Part shown: piece after piece, positions 1 to 8,204 of the stretch
Numbering within the stretch: the first letter of the stretch is position 1
How the letters are laid out: each line of letters opens with the position of its first letter
Assembly (NCBI GenBank): GCA_030591285.1
Contig: JAUVBH010000019.1
Coordinates: 1 to 11,842, forward strand
DNA length: 11,842 nt
Origin: Thermoplasmatota archaeon
Lineage (GTDB): Archaea > Thermoplasmatota > Penumbrarchaeia > Penumbrarchaeales > Penumbrarchaeaceae
Direction: 5' to 3'
Made by a program: the position numbers and the translations under genes
The notes under the pieces: generated by a model
Database searches by the model: none
What the model saw: the letters and a program-made list of their open reading frames with translations, nothing else
Told to the model about the DNA's origin: nothing

Positions 1-3000
1 ATCTGAATGGAGATAATGTGGATGATATCATTATCACCTCACCGTTTTACAACAATTCCAGAGGTGGAGTGTTTGTCTACTATGGTGGGTCCAGGGATCG
101 GTTAATGACACCTGATGATGCAGATATCAGGATCGATGGTGTCTATCTCGGTCACCTTGTTGGAATGGATGTTGAGATGGGCGATGTTGATGGGGACGGT
201 CTTGTAGACCTTCTCGTCTCAGCATTCGGTGATTCCAACAGTTACTGGATGGCCAATCCCTCAGTTTACCCGGAGGCTTATCTTTTCCTGGGTTCAAGTG
301 GATGGGCCCCAGAGATCTCCGTTCTTGATGCTGATGTTAAGTTCATTGGATCCGAACCTGGTCAGGCATTCGGCCACGACTGTGAACTTGGAGATATTGA
401 CAATGATGGTTATGACGACATCATTATATCCCAGGTGGATTTTGGATCCAATTGGAGAAGAGGCGTGGTATTCATCTGGGAAGGTGACATTATCATGCAG
501 AGTGAATACAATGTCACTCTTGGACAATTCGACAATATTATCTATAATTCCCAATCTGGGAACTACGGTCATTGGCATGTTGCATCCACTGATATGACCC
601 TTGGAGATATCAATGGGGATGAATACATGGATATAATCATGGGATCTGAACACCAGGAGTCCAATGGAGAGGATTCCGGTCAGATCGATGTTGTCTATGG
701 CTCGCACAACCTACCAATGGATATTGATCTGGACACATACTCCCATGTGATGATCACCTCTTTCCCGGGCTTTGGTCTTGGTTATGTTGAATCTGGTGAT
801 TTCGATGGTGATGGGATCGATGATCTGATAGTCAACGCCCCGTATGGGTTCAATGACTATACCGGTGGCGTTTGGATATTCTATGGGGACAATCTATTCC
901 CAACCGGTCCACGATCGATCCTGGATGCTGATTTCTATATCAGAGGACCTTCTTCATGGTGGGGAGTTGGAATTCAGGCTATCGATGATATCAACATGGA
1001 TGGCCGCGATGATCTAATGATCCATTCTCACAATGGACATGAGAATGATCGATTTGGTGTTTACTATTTGTTCTATGCAAACATCACAGACACCTTGAGA
1101 TCTCCTGTTTACAATATGAAGTTTGAAACACCAGATACGATGATCAAGGGCGCTCAACAGTACAACAATTTTGGCGCTTACGACTTCCATAACTTCGCAT
1201 TCCTGGATTTCGATGGTGACGGTTTGACAGAATTCGTTGCTACGGACAAGTATGGTGAGATCGATGGTCAACCAACTGAATCCGGTGTGGGATACATTTA
1301 CTATCAGACAGAGTCCGAGATCAGAATGAATTCCTTCGATATCCTTGACGCTATTGGATCTGATGGAAATATTGTCGGAGCTGGTGAAGTTTATCATTTC
1401 TATGGTCATGTTGCAAACACATGGGCCATAGATGATTTCACACAATTCGATGTTCGCTTCATTCTCCACGGGCTCGAGGTCGATGGGGAAGAATTGATCT
1501 TTTCCTGGGACAGGGGTTTAATGGCGATGAAGGAGAAAAGAGATCCTTTTGATTGGGCTGAGATAGTTTCCAGTGCTTTCATCCTCGATGGAGTTGATGG
1601 TATGTACATCTACTTCAACGTAACCTTCAAACCATATATCCCATCAGAGGAACCGATGGATATGCTGGTGGAGGTTGCTGGGGGTAAGGATCTTGCACTC
1701 ACACTAACATATCCCTCAATTTTCCATGTGGAACCCGATGTTGAGTTATACGGAGACCTCACCGTGACGGGTGGAATAAATGGATTGCTAAGCAAGGGTG
1801 ACTATGTCCAACCTGGTGAGAAGATCGAGGTTACAGGAGTACGTGTCGCCTATCAGGGAACCGCTGCTTCACCACCAAACGATTATTTCTCCATTAAAAT
1901 GATGGATAACTTTGGAAATGTATTCTTGAACTCTACCTCTTCGGGTATGGATATCCTGTTCACATACAGGACTCAGGACATAGCAGGAAGGGAAGAGATC
2001 AACTTGACCATAATCGACCTTGTCGGAGAAGCCGATGACCAGGCGGGGTATGTCAATTTCTTCTACCTTGTGGATACCGACATGCCCGAACCACCAGAAG
2101 AACTTGAGATAAAGGCAGATTCGGACATTGATACCCTGATCGGGTATGATAATGACCCTAATGTCTTTGTGACCTGGATCTCTGCCTCTGACCCAACTTC
2201 GGAGATCATTGGCTATATGTATAATGTCTATGACGGTGGCGGTACTGGAGACGGATGGTTCACCTCAACAACGCAGATAGAATTCAATGATCTGAAGGAA
2301 GGATGGAACACGATCTATGTATGGTCCGTTGACTCAGCCCAGAACTATGGTCCATCCACCTCTGCGTCTGTTTTCTATGATGTTGATGTTCCGACCTTTG
2401 GAGTTCCAAACCCAGGTCCAGGAGCATGGGTGAATGACAATACCGTCAATTATGAGATCACCGTGAGAGACAGGGATGGTTCTGGAGTCAAGGGAAGGAC
2501 CGTTGAATATGCTATCTCGTATGATGGTGGTATTACCTTCTCATCTTGGGAGCCTACAAACCTTAGAAGGGATGGAGAACAGATAACCGTCAAGATATTC
2601 CTCAACTTCCGTGAGGGCGAAGAGAACTTCGTCAAATGGAGATCCAAGGATGTTGCAGGAAATGGATATGTCGAGTCTGATCCTTTCCAGGTGAAGGTTG
2701 ATACCGTTCCATTTACCTACAAGTCCCCAACTCCATCTGAGCCTGTAGGATCAAGTTATATTGAGTGCGGAATAACTCTTACCGATGGGAAGGGATCCGG
2801 TGTTGATGGAAGAACCATACAGTACTCGATCTCCCATAATGGTGTCTCAAATTACGGACCCTGGGAAACACTTGACCTGAGCGATTCCTACTCCAGTATT
2901 GAAGTGGCAACACCACCGATCTACTTTGAGAGGGATACACTGAACTACATCAAATGGAGGGCAAAGGACCTTGCAGGGAACGGGTACACCTATTCACTGG

Positions 3001-4076
3001 ACATACCAATTGAGGTTTTACCGGAGAAGATAAACCATGAACCGGTTCCGATAATCTCAAGTCCACTGGAGTTCACCAAATATCTCAGTAGCAAACCATT
3101 GACCTTTGATGGGTCCAGATCCATTGATGCAGATATCGATGAGCTCAGCTTCCTCTGGTATTCTGATAAGGATGGTTATCTTGGAACAGACCCAGTTTTC
3201 AAGAAGAAGCTATCAGAGAACAATCATTTGATAACACTGCACGTGGACGATGGGATCGCAAATGTTTCTATCACAGTATCCATGACGGTCGTTCCTGATA
3301 TCACCTCTGTTGATACTGATCAGGATGGAATACCCGATATTATCGATACAGATGATGATGGCGATGGACTTCTTGATATCCAGGAAGATACCAATATGGA
3401 TGGACTCCTGAATGGGAACGAGACTGACCCAAAGAACCCCGATACCGATGGAGATGGTGTCAGTGATCTACTGGATCCAGCTCCAAGGGACCCAAATGTT
3501 GTAACGAAATCTGTCAACGATTCTCTACCTGGATGGCTGTTCATGCTCCTGGTAGCTTTGATACTGGTGGCGCTGATAGTCTTTGGCGCTGTATGGTATA
3601 TGAAGCAGAGGACGGACAAAGAAAGGATCGCTGCCAGGCACAATCTCAAAAAGACCAGAAGAAGCCTGAAGAGGTTTGAGGTCCTGACAGGAGTACCAAC
3701 GAATGATCTACCGGCAATTGAGGCCATTCAGTGGGCATTGCCGGGTGTCATCAACGAGGCTTCAGAATTCGCTCTTGAAACTCCTCCCTCAGAGGATCTC
3801 CTTCCACCAAGTCAGGAGGATGTTGCTGAGAAAGAGGATATGGAGAAGCCAAACCTTGAGGATATGGAAGTACCAGCACCGGTCGATGCACCGATGCCCG
3901 ATGAGTCATTGGTATCTGATGAGCCCAGTGGTCCGGAACCTCCATCAATGGAGGGACCAGATGGAGAAGATGGTGGAAAGGTACTCAACTGCGCACTTTG
4001 CGGATCTGAGATCGTAATGCCGGATGGAGCTTCACAGGTGGAGTGTCCACTTTGCGGTGAGATAAACGATGTCTAA
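1..4076 (+). CDS. Giant FG-GAP/Ig/PKD surface protein with C-terminal membrane helix and zinc ribbon (5' partial)
   Basis: The reading frame is open from the left edge (codons from position 3 read LNGDN, the start of an FG-GAP calcium loop), so the true start and any signal peptide lie outside; the GTG at 18 is internal. Residues are numbered from 18. Seven FG-GAP loops of DxDxDG type occur about every 65-75 residues (edge, then near 56, 126, 197, 261, 324, 397), enough for an integrin-alpha-like beta-propeller. Next come a less clear beta-rich region (440-690), an Fn3-like domain (690-786), two tandem homologous Ig-like domains (about 789-896 and 897-1001, sharing KWR(S/A)KD(V/L)AGNGY), a PKD-like domain (1005-1094), a thrombospondin-3-like aspartate-rich segment (1098-1160), a membrane helix (1172-1195), a basic helical stretch, an acidic proline-rich linker and a zinc ribbon (C1325, C1328, C1343, C1346). 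The order implies a large external part anchored in the membrane with a cytoplasmic tail. An adhesion or receptor role is inferred; the ligand is unknown. Confidence 0.9.
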   Translation, partial: LNGDNVDDIIITSPFYNNSRGGVFVYYGGSRDRLMTPDDADIRIDGVYLGHLVGMDVEMGDVDGDGLVDLLVSAFGDSNSYWMANPSVYPEAYLFLGSSGWAPEISVLDADVKFIGSEPGQAFGHDCELGDIDNDGYDDIIISQVDFGSNWRRGVVFIWEGDIIMQSEYNVTLGQFDNIIYNSQSGNYGHWHVASTDMTLGDINGDEYMDIIMGSEHQESNGEDSGQIDVVYGSHNLPMDIDLDTYSHVMITSFPGFGLGYVESGDFDGDGIDDLIVNAPYGFNDYTGGVWIFYGDNLFPTGPRSILDADFYIRGPSSWWGVGIQAIDDINMDGRDDLMIHSHNGHENDRFGVYYLFYANITDTLRSPVYNMKFETPDTMIKGAQQYNNFGAYDFHNFAFLDFDGDGLTEFVATDKYGEIDGQPTESGVGYIYYQTESEIRMNSFDILDAIGSDGNIVGAGEVYHFYGHVANTWAIDDFTQFDVRFILHGLEVDGEELIFSWDRGLMAMKEKRDPFDWAEIVSSAFILDGVDGMYIYFNVTFKPYIPSEEPMDMLVEVAGGKDLALTLTYPSIFHVEPDVELYGDLTVTGGINGLLSKGDYVQPGEKIEVTGVRVAYQGTAASPPNDYFSIKMMDNFGNVFLNSTSSGMDILFTYRTQDIAGREEINLTIIDLVGEADDQAGYVNFFYLVDTDMPEPPEELEIKADSDIDTLIGYDNDPNVFVTWISASDPTSEIIGYMYNVYDGGGTGDGWFTSTTQIEFNDLKEGWNTIYVWSVDSAQNYGPSTSASVFYDVDVPTFGVPNPGPGAWVNDNTVNYEITVRDRDGSGVKGRTVEYAISYDGGITFSSWEPTNLRRDGEQITVKIFLNFREGEENFVKWRSKDVAGNGYVESDPFQVKVDTVPFTYKSPTPSEPVGSSYIECGITLTDGKGSGVDGRTIQYSISHNGVSNYGPWETLDLSDSYSSIEVATPPIYFERDTLNYIKWRAKDLAGNGYTYSLDIPIEVLPEKINHEPVPIISSPLEFTKYLSSKPLTFDGSRSIDADIDELSFLWYSDKDGYLGTDPVFKKKLSENNHLITLHVDDGIANVSITVSMTVVPDITSVDTDQDGIPDIIDTDDDGDGLLDIQEDTNMDGLLNGNETDPKNPDTDGDGVSDLLDPAPRDPNVVTKSVNDSLPGWLFMLLVALILVALIVFGAVWYMKQRTDKERIAARHNLKKTRRSLKRFEVLTGVPTNDLPAIEAIQWALPGVINEASEFALETPPSEDLLPPSQEDVAEKEDMEKPNLEDMEVPAPVDAPMPDESLVSDEPSGPEPPSMEGPDGEDGGKVLNCALCGSEIVMPDGASQVECPLCGEINDV

Positions 4077-4102
4077 GACCGATGTGTGAGATAGGTCAAA
4101 TG

Positions 4103-4130
4103 GCTCCGGTGAGAACCGGAGCTTTTTTTT
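4103..4130 (+). terminator. Hairpin plus T8 terminator of the surface-protein gene
   Basis: A perfect 8-bp stem GCTCCGGT/ACCGGAGC with a GAGA tetraloop is followed at once by eight T, 26 nt after the TAA stop of the surface-protein gene. This is a textbook intrinsic-terminator shape. Archaeal RNA polymerase mostly responds to the T-tract alone, so the hairpin may instead protect the 3' end. A second T-rich stretch (about 4180-4204) lies downstream and could be a backup. Confidence 0.85.
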
Positions 4131-4147
4131 AATTTTTATTCAAAGAC

Positions 4148-4174
4148 AAAGCTTGATGCTTTTGATCAAATTTT
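4148..4174. repeat. Hairpin 1 of a co-varying pair (loop GCTTTTG)
   Basis: AAAGCTTGAT and ATCAAATTTT can pair around the heptaloop GCTTTTG with one G-T wobble and one C/A mismatch. The same loop and closing GAT/ATC recur exactly 64 bp downstream. The right half also overlaps a palindrome, TGATCAAA-T-TTTGATCA (4163-4179). It lies between two convergent genes. Function unknown. Confidence 0.6.
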
Positions 4175-4210
4175 GATCATAAATTTTCTTTTTTTTCTTT
4201 TCTTATAAGA

Positions 4211-4239
4211 CGGAGTTCGATGCTTTTGATCGGACTCCG
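4211..4239. repeat. Hairpin 2 of a co-varying pair, just past the polC stop
   Basis: CGGAGTTCGAT and ATCGGACTCCG form an 11-bp stem (one T-G wobble) around the loop GCTTTTG, identical to hairpin 1. Both copies are preceded by AAGAC, and the unit offset is 64 bp. It starts 8 nt beyond the TGA stop of polC on the minus strand. On that strand no T-tract follows, so it is not a classic intrinsic terminator for polC; it could be an mRNA 3'-end stabiliser or processing signal. Confidence 0.65.
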
Positions 4240-4246
4240 AAAGAAA

Positions 4247-7200
4247 TCACATGAACGCTTCAAGAGTGGTTTCCTTGAACCTTGAAGGGAACATGGACTC
4301 AATTGACCTTGACATGATCTCGATCCTCTGTCTCAGGTAGTTCGAAACCTCATACTCCTCCGAGATCCTCTGTGCTATGGAAAGATATTTCTTCACAGAT
4401 CCCTCGGATACTGTCAGGATCAATTTGTTATTGCATTTATGAGGATTTGGTGTAGAGATCCATTTTGTGCATTTTCCAGTGAGGGTTATCCTTCGATATT
4501 TGGTCCCACATTTCGTACATCGGAAGGACTGCTGGGCAAAGGATCTTAGATTCCCTATGAGATCAGGAAGCAGATGAGTTGTCAGAACCCTTTCCGCAAC
4601 ATCATCTTCATCCACAGCTCTTATCCTTTCGGCCAGCGCCAGCTGACTATTGATCTTCTGTTCTGTTACTCCGATCGTTTTGTAGGCGGAAATTCTCGGA
4701 GAGAAGTTCAAGTCCTTTGTATCCTGGGAGAATTTGAAACCTTCGAACTGTTGCTCGGTCCCAAGTCGAGACCTGACAGTATCCATTCTGTGCATCCAAT
4801 ACTCGTTCACTTTTTCATTCCTGGTGGTTGCAAGATAGAAATCAAGAGGGTAACGTGATTTCACATCTACGTTATGTGCCTCTTTGTCGACCTCTGATGG
4901 ATCCAGCCTCATTGAAAGAACCAAGGGGGCATCCATCTGGCCTCCCCTTCTTTCCGGAAGGAATTTTCGAGAGAAGTTAAGAAGACCATCCATGAGGAGC
5001 ATAACAGCATCCTCATCACCATCACAGTTCCTTCTCTTTGCAGCGTGAAAATAGGGGTGCCCCATGCATCCAAGAGCTTTTATGAACCCAACGATCCTGC
5101 AAAGAACTCCTGCTGACGTATGGGGTGCAAGACCAATTGCCAGAGTACCAATGAGATCTTCCTTGGAGGTAGCATTGTAATATTTTTCCTGCTGGTAGAC
5201 CATCTCCAGTTCCTCGTCAATGAATTTTGTGACCTTGAGAAGATATTCTCCGGCTCCTTCACTGACCACAATATCCTGAACCTTCAATTCCAGGATCTGA
5301 TCGGTTGAAGAGAGTTCTTTGCCATCAATATCATGAGTATAACCGATCTTCTTCAACCGATCGACGGAAGCTCCTACTTCACTGGGTCGAAAATGCGTCA
5401 TGGTAATATCGGTCATATCATACCTGATGGTTCCATCCCTGAATACATACACATTGTGTTTTGCCCTGAGCAGACCTTTTTCCATTCTTTCAGGGAGTTT
5501 ATCCCGGGAGATAAGACCCTTGACCCCTTTCATGTCTGGAAGTGCGTCCACAGATGAAAATTTCAACATCTTCACTGCTCTTTCAGCCTCAATCCGGGTA
5601 TTGATCATCATACCTTCATTGGGACCCTCCCTGGAGGACTGTTTCAGGTTCTTCACCTTGCAATCCGGGCAGTTAAGATATGGTGTTATTTTTTTACAAT
5701 TTGGACAAAGATGTGGAGTGGAGTTGATCTCCACAGGATTCGAGAAGGTCTTTTTCACAAGCCTCTGCTGCCCGCCGTGGAATCCAACCGGAAAGAGACC
5801 ATGGACAGGAGGTTTCATCTGTCTGAGGTCCGCTTTTTCCGGTCTCCCCATTCTCGCTCCAATTCTGGACGGGGCCCTTTCCATTATGGTGATCCCTGAA
5901 AGGAGACCGATGGCCTTCATGATATTGTTGGCCTTCGAGAATCCCTTTGGAACCTGGACCGACCTCATGTCCTCTCCGACCCCAATACACCTGAGGAGAG
6001 TGAATGCATCTTCTTTGATTAGGTATCCTTCCTTGGTTTGTTGATGAGGGCAGTTCAACCGGATAAGAAGATCCTTGATCTCATCGTTGTTCGATATTAT
6101 TAAACCCTTTTCGTCATGATAGAACCCGTTCTCCATGACATATGTTCTGAATTTACTGAGTTCCGAGATATCGATGTCATGCCACATCAGTGTCCATTTG
6201 GGATGGAGGGGAATATTGAACTCCTTGCTGATCTCAAAAGCTCTCCTACCGGTATTCGGGATGAGATCCTTGATATCCATTTTGGAAATACCTGCTTCCA
6301 TCACACTGGCTCGGCCAGCTGCTTGTATAAGGTATTTATTTGTCTCTTTTTCGGCTTCCTCCTCTTTCTCTTTCTGAAGGTGAGCCAGTTTTTCCAGATC
6401 CTCGGGGCTGTCACCAATGGAACATTTCAATCTGGCAACAGGTTTTAGAACTTCCCTTCTGATCTCTGCTATCTTTTCATCAAGATGGAAGGATTCTTCA
6501 AAGGGATGTTCTTTCATCCCCTCCTCCTTCACGAAGAGGGAGCATTGAAGTTCCCAATTCCACCAATCATCGTTGTATGAACCTTGGATAAGTGAGTGAT
6601 TGTTCTCTGCAAATTCGCCGAAAGGTATCAGTAACTCGCCAATATCCGTAATGGACTTGATCCTACCCTTTACCGAATCCATCTTCTCCTTTGTATCCAC
6701 CCTGACAAGATCTCCATTGTTCAGAAGTACTGTAGGCCCTTCAATTGAATCGACCGGTGTAACTGCCCCCGCCTTACCTGGCCTCTCGATCTTTATCTGG
6801 GTCCCGGTGGCCATGAATTCATCCGTGATGAATAGAGTGAATGGATTGATACCGATTGAAGCAAGTCCGCAGGTGCGTCCTCTGCCATATCGTAATCTGA
6901 ATCCACCAGGTCTTGATGGATGAGAAAAGACAGGTCTTCCTGCGATGAGGTCCTTGATATATTTCACTGTAGCCTCAGCAGTTGGAACGAGTCCATCGTC
7001 GGTGAGCTTCACGGTCTCTTCCGAGGAATCACCATCCTCGAAGGTGAAACCCATATAGTTACCCTCATCATCTGTATCCGTGAGGTACTCATCAACTCCA
7101 TCTTCCATATCCTTCATGGAAATGAGCTTCTCAAGCAGTTCGTCCTCTTTGCAGACCGCCCCTTCTTCGGGAACATCCACCTTTGAAACTTTCTTCTTGG

Positions 7201-8035
7201 TTTTCAACCTCTCAAGGAATTCCCATCCCTTGATCTCCAGTGTCTTTGTGATCTTGAGTATCTTCTTCGCTTTGAGAAGGACCCCTTCTGCAATAACAAG
7301 GCATATCCCGGATCTCACCTGGTTCGTTCCCACCCTTGGTAGATCCCTGTTTCCCTGTACCTCGACCTTTTCTGTCCCTTCTCCATTGATACAAACAGGA
7401 CATCCTCTTACAACATTTTCTATCTCGTCATTTGTGGGTCTGTATTGCAGGTTCCTGTAAAGCTGGAACTCTTCGATATATCTGGCCACTTCCTGGTCGG
7501 TAACCTTGAATTTACCGATCCCCAGTTGTTTTCTTACATGGTCAGCTATCAGTACAGATACGGCCTGGGCAGTCCCTCCGGCAGCTCTGATCGGTCCCGC
7601 AAAGAAGAGATCAGCATAGGAGGAACCGTCACTATTTGTACCAATTTTCACATCTGCGATACCTTCCAGTGGTGCTACCAGAACACCTTCTGTCAATATC
7701 GCGAGTCCGGTCCTCGTGGCCTGGTCAAGGGCTTTTTGTTTATCTTCACCTGAATCCATCAGCTCCTGAGCTACCTCTTTTGCGATATGAAGAAGAAGTC
7801 TTTCCCTGCTCATTGATGGTGCCAGTTCCCTTATCCTCTCTGCGATGCCAACCGGTCCCACAAGATTTTCAACCCGTCCTGCCAGATCATCGGCAAAGGG
7901 GATCTCGACCTCTTCGGTGGGATCTAATCCTTTTTTTCTTGCCCTTGAAGCAATTTCCGCAGCTTCATTCGCCCTGGTCTTCAAACTGGAAAAATATTCT
8001 GCCATGGAGACGGAAACAACAGGGCCATTGCTCAA
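4247..8035 (-). CDS. polC: DNA polymerase D (Pol II) large catalytic subunit DP2
   Basis: This is the DNA-synthesising subunit of archaeal replicative polymerase D, which works with the small exonuclease subunit DP1 and the PCNA clamp. It is full length at 1262 residues. The N-terminus (EYFSSLKTRANEAAEIASRA, then EVEIPFADDLAGRVENLVGP) matches the family. The segment AGRPVFSHPSRPGGFRLRYGR (366-386) and the catalytic motif NCDGDED (1003-1009) are intact; D1005 and D1007 correspond to the catalytic aspartates known in Pyrococcus. Cysteine pairs at 777/780 with 789/792, and 1173/1176 with 1189/1201, look like zinc-binding modules; another CxxC is at 212/215. No intein interrupts it, although some archaeal DP2 genes carry them. 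A variable acidic insertion lies at about 290-350. The last residues, ETTLEAFM, resemble a degenerate PCNA-binding box. The start is TTG, preceded by GTGATCC that can pair with the 16S 3' end; ATG at 8005 is the alternative. DP1 is not in the window. Confidence 0.97.
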   Translation of the reverse strand: MSNGPVVSVSMAEYFSSLKTRANEAAEIASRARKKGLDPTEEVEIPFADDLAGRVENLVGPVGIAERIRELAPSMSRERLLLHIAKEVAQELMDSGEDKQKALDQATRTGLAILTEGVLVAPLEGIADVKIGTNSDGSSYADLFFAGPIRAAGGTAQAVSVLIADHVRKQLGIGKFKVTDQEVARYIEEFQLYRNLQYRPTNDEIENVVRGCPVCINGEGTEKVEVQGNRDLPRVGTNQVRSGICLVIAEGVLLKAKKILKITKTLEIKGWEFLERLKTKKKVSKVDVPEEGAVCKEDELLEKLISMKDMEDGVDEYLTDTDDEGNYMGFTFEDGDSSEETVKLTDDGLVPTAEATVKYIKDLIAGRPVFSHPSRPGGFRLRYGRGRTCGLASIGINPFTLFITDEFMATGTQIKIERPGKAGAVTPVDSIEGPTVLLNNGDLVRVDTKEKMDSVKGRIKSITDIGELLIPFGEFAENNHSLIQGSYNDDWWNWELQCSLFVKEEGMKEHPFEESFHLDEKIAEIRREVLKPVARLKCSIGDSPEDLEKLAHLQKEKEEEAEKETNKYLIQAAGRASVMEAGISKMDIKDLIPNTGRRAFEISKEFNIPLHPKWTLMWHDIDISELSKFRTYVMENGFYHDEKGLIISNNDEIKDLLIRLNCPHQQTKEGYLIKEDAFTLLRCIGVGEDMRSVQVPKGFSKANNIMKAIGLLSGITIMERAPSRIGARMGRPEKADLRQMKPPVHGLFPVGFHGGQQRLVKKTFSNPVEINSTPHLCPNCKKITPYLNCPDCKVKNLKQSSREGPNEGMMINTRIEAERAVKMLKFSSVDALPDMKGVKGLISRDKLPERMEKGLLRAKHNVYVFRDGTIRYDMTDITMTHFRPSEVGASVDRLKKIGYTHDIDGKELSSTDQILELKVQDIVVSEGAGEYLLKVTKFIDEELEMVYQQEKYYNATSKEDLIGTLAIGLAPHTSAGVLCRIVGFIKALGCMGHPYFHAAKRRNCDGDEDAVMLLMDGLLNFSRKFLPERRGGQMDAPLVLSMRLDPSEVDKEAHNVDVKSRYPLDFYLATTRNEKVNEYWMHRMDTVRSRLGTEQQFEGFKFSQDTKDLNFSPRISAYKTIGVTEQKINSQLALAERIRAVDEDDVAERVLTTHLLPDLIGNLRSFAQQSFRCTKCGTKYRRITLTGKCTKWISTPNPHKCNNKLILTVSEGSVKKYLSIAQRISEEYEVSNYLRQRIEIMSRSIESMFPSRFKETTLEAFM

Positions 8036-8070
8036 GGATCACACTCTCAATTAGATGGAACCTTCATACG

Positions 8071-8078
8071 ATAAAACC
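8071..8078 (-). promoter_or_regulatory. Candidate TATA element for polC
   Basis: On the minus strand GGTTTTAT, preceded by an A-rich stretch (GCAAAA), lies about 38 nt upstream of the TTG start. A start point about 25 nt downstream would leave a leader near 12 nt, compatible with the partial Shine-Dalgarno next to TTG. The match to an archaeal TATA box is only moderate. Confidence 0.35.
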
Positions 8079-8131
8079 TTTTGCACGACCAGAGTGAAAC
8101 ATGGTAAAATCGCCGCCTGACAGTGATTCTC

Positions 8132-8155
8132 ATTTCATGATAAAGAAAATGAAAT
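8132..8155. promoter_or_regulatory. Inverted repeat in the polC/response-regulator divergent region
   Basis: ATTTCAT (8132-8138) and ATGAAAT (8149-8155) are perfect 7-bp inverted arms spaced by 10 bp, so the centres lie about 17 bp apart on one DNA face. They sit just upstream of an A/T-rich TATA-like stretch (TTAATTA, about 8157-8163) that could serve the response-regulator gene. An operator role is possible, but A/T-rich arms of this length can arise by chance. Confidence 0.3.
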
Positions 8156-8204
8156 CTTAATTAGCTTGATATGTTGTAAAAGCATAAGCGATCAGGCAGG
8201 TCAT

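Noticed and set aside
294..707. Minus-strand frames opposite the surface-protein gene
   Set aside because: They mirror the repetitive D/G-rich codons of the FG-GAP blades and have no ribosome-binding site or recognisable product.
3310..3500. Aspartate-rich segment as a dockerin pair
   Set aside because: The DxDxDGxxD spacing and repeated ATDP-like ends fit thrombospondin-3-type calcium repeats next to the membrane helix better than the two-helix dockerin layout.
5400..6044. Long plus-strand frame opposite polC
   Set aside because: It is antisense to highly conserved DP2 sequence, has no family features and no start context; it is a shadow of the real gene.
4250..8035. Intein within DP2
   Set aside because: The catalytic NCDGDED region and other conserved blocks read through without insertion, and the total length is normal for an intein-free protein.
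8166..8204. TTG 8166 as the start of the response regulator
   Set aside because: The 13 extra residues precede the first strand of the receiver fold and have no good ribosome-binding site, whereas ATG 8205/8208 begins directly at MDVFIVEDE.
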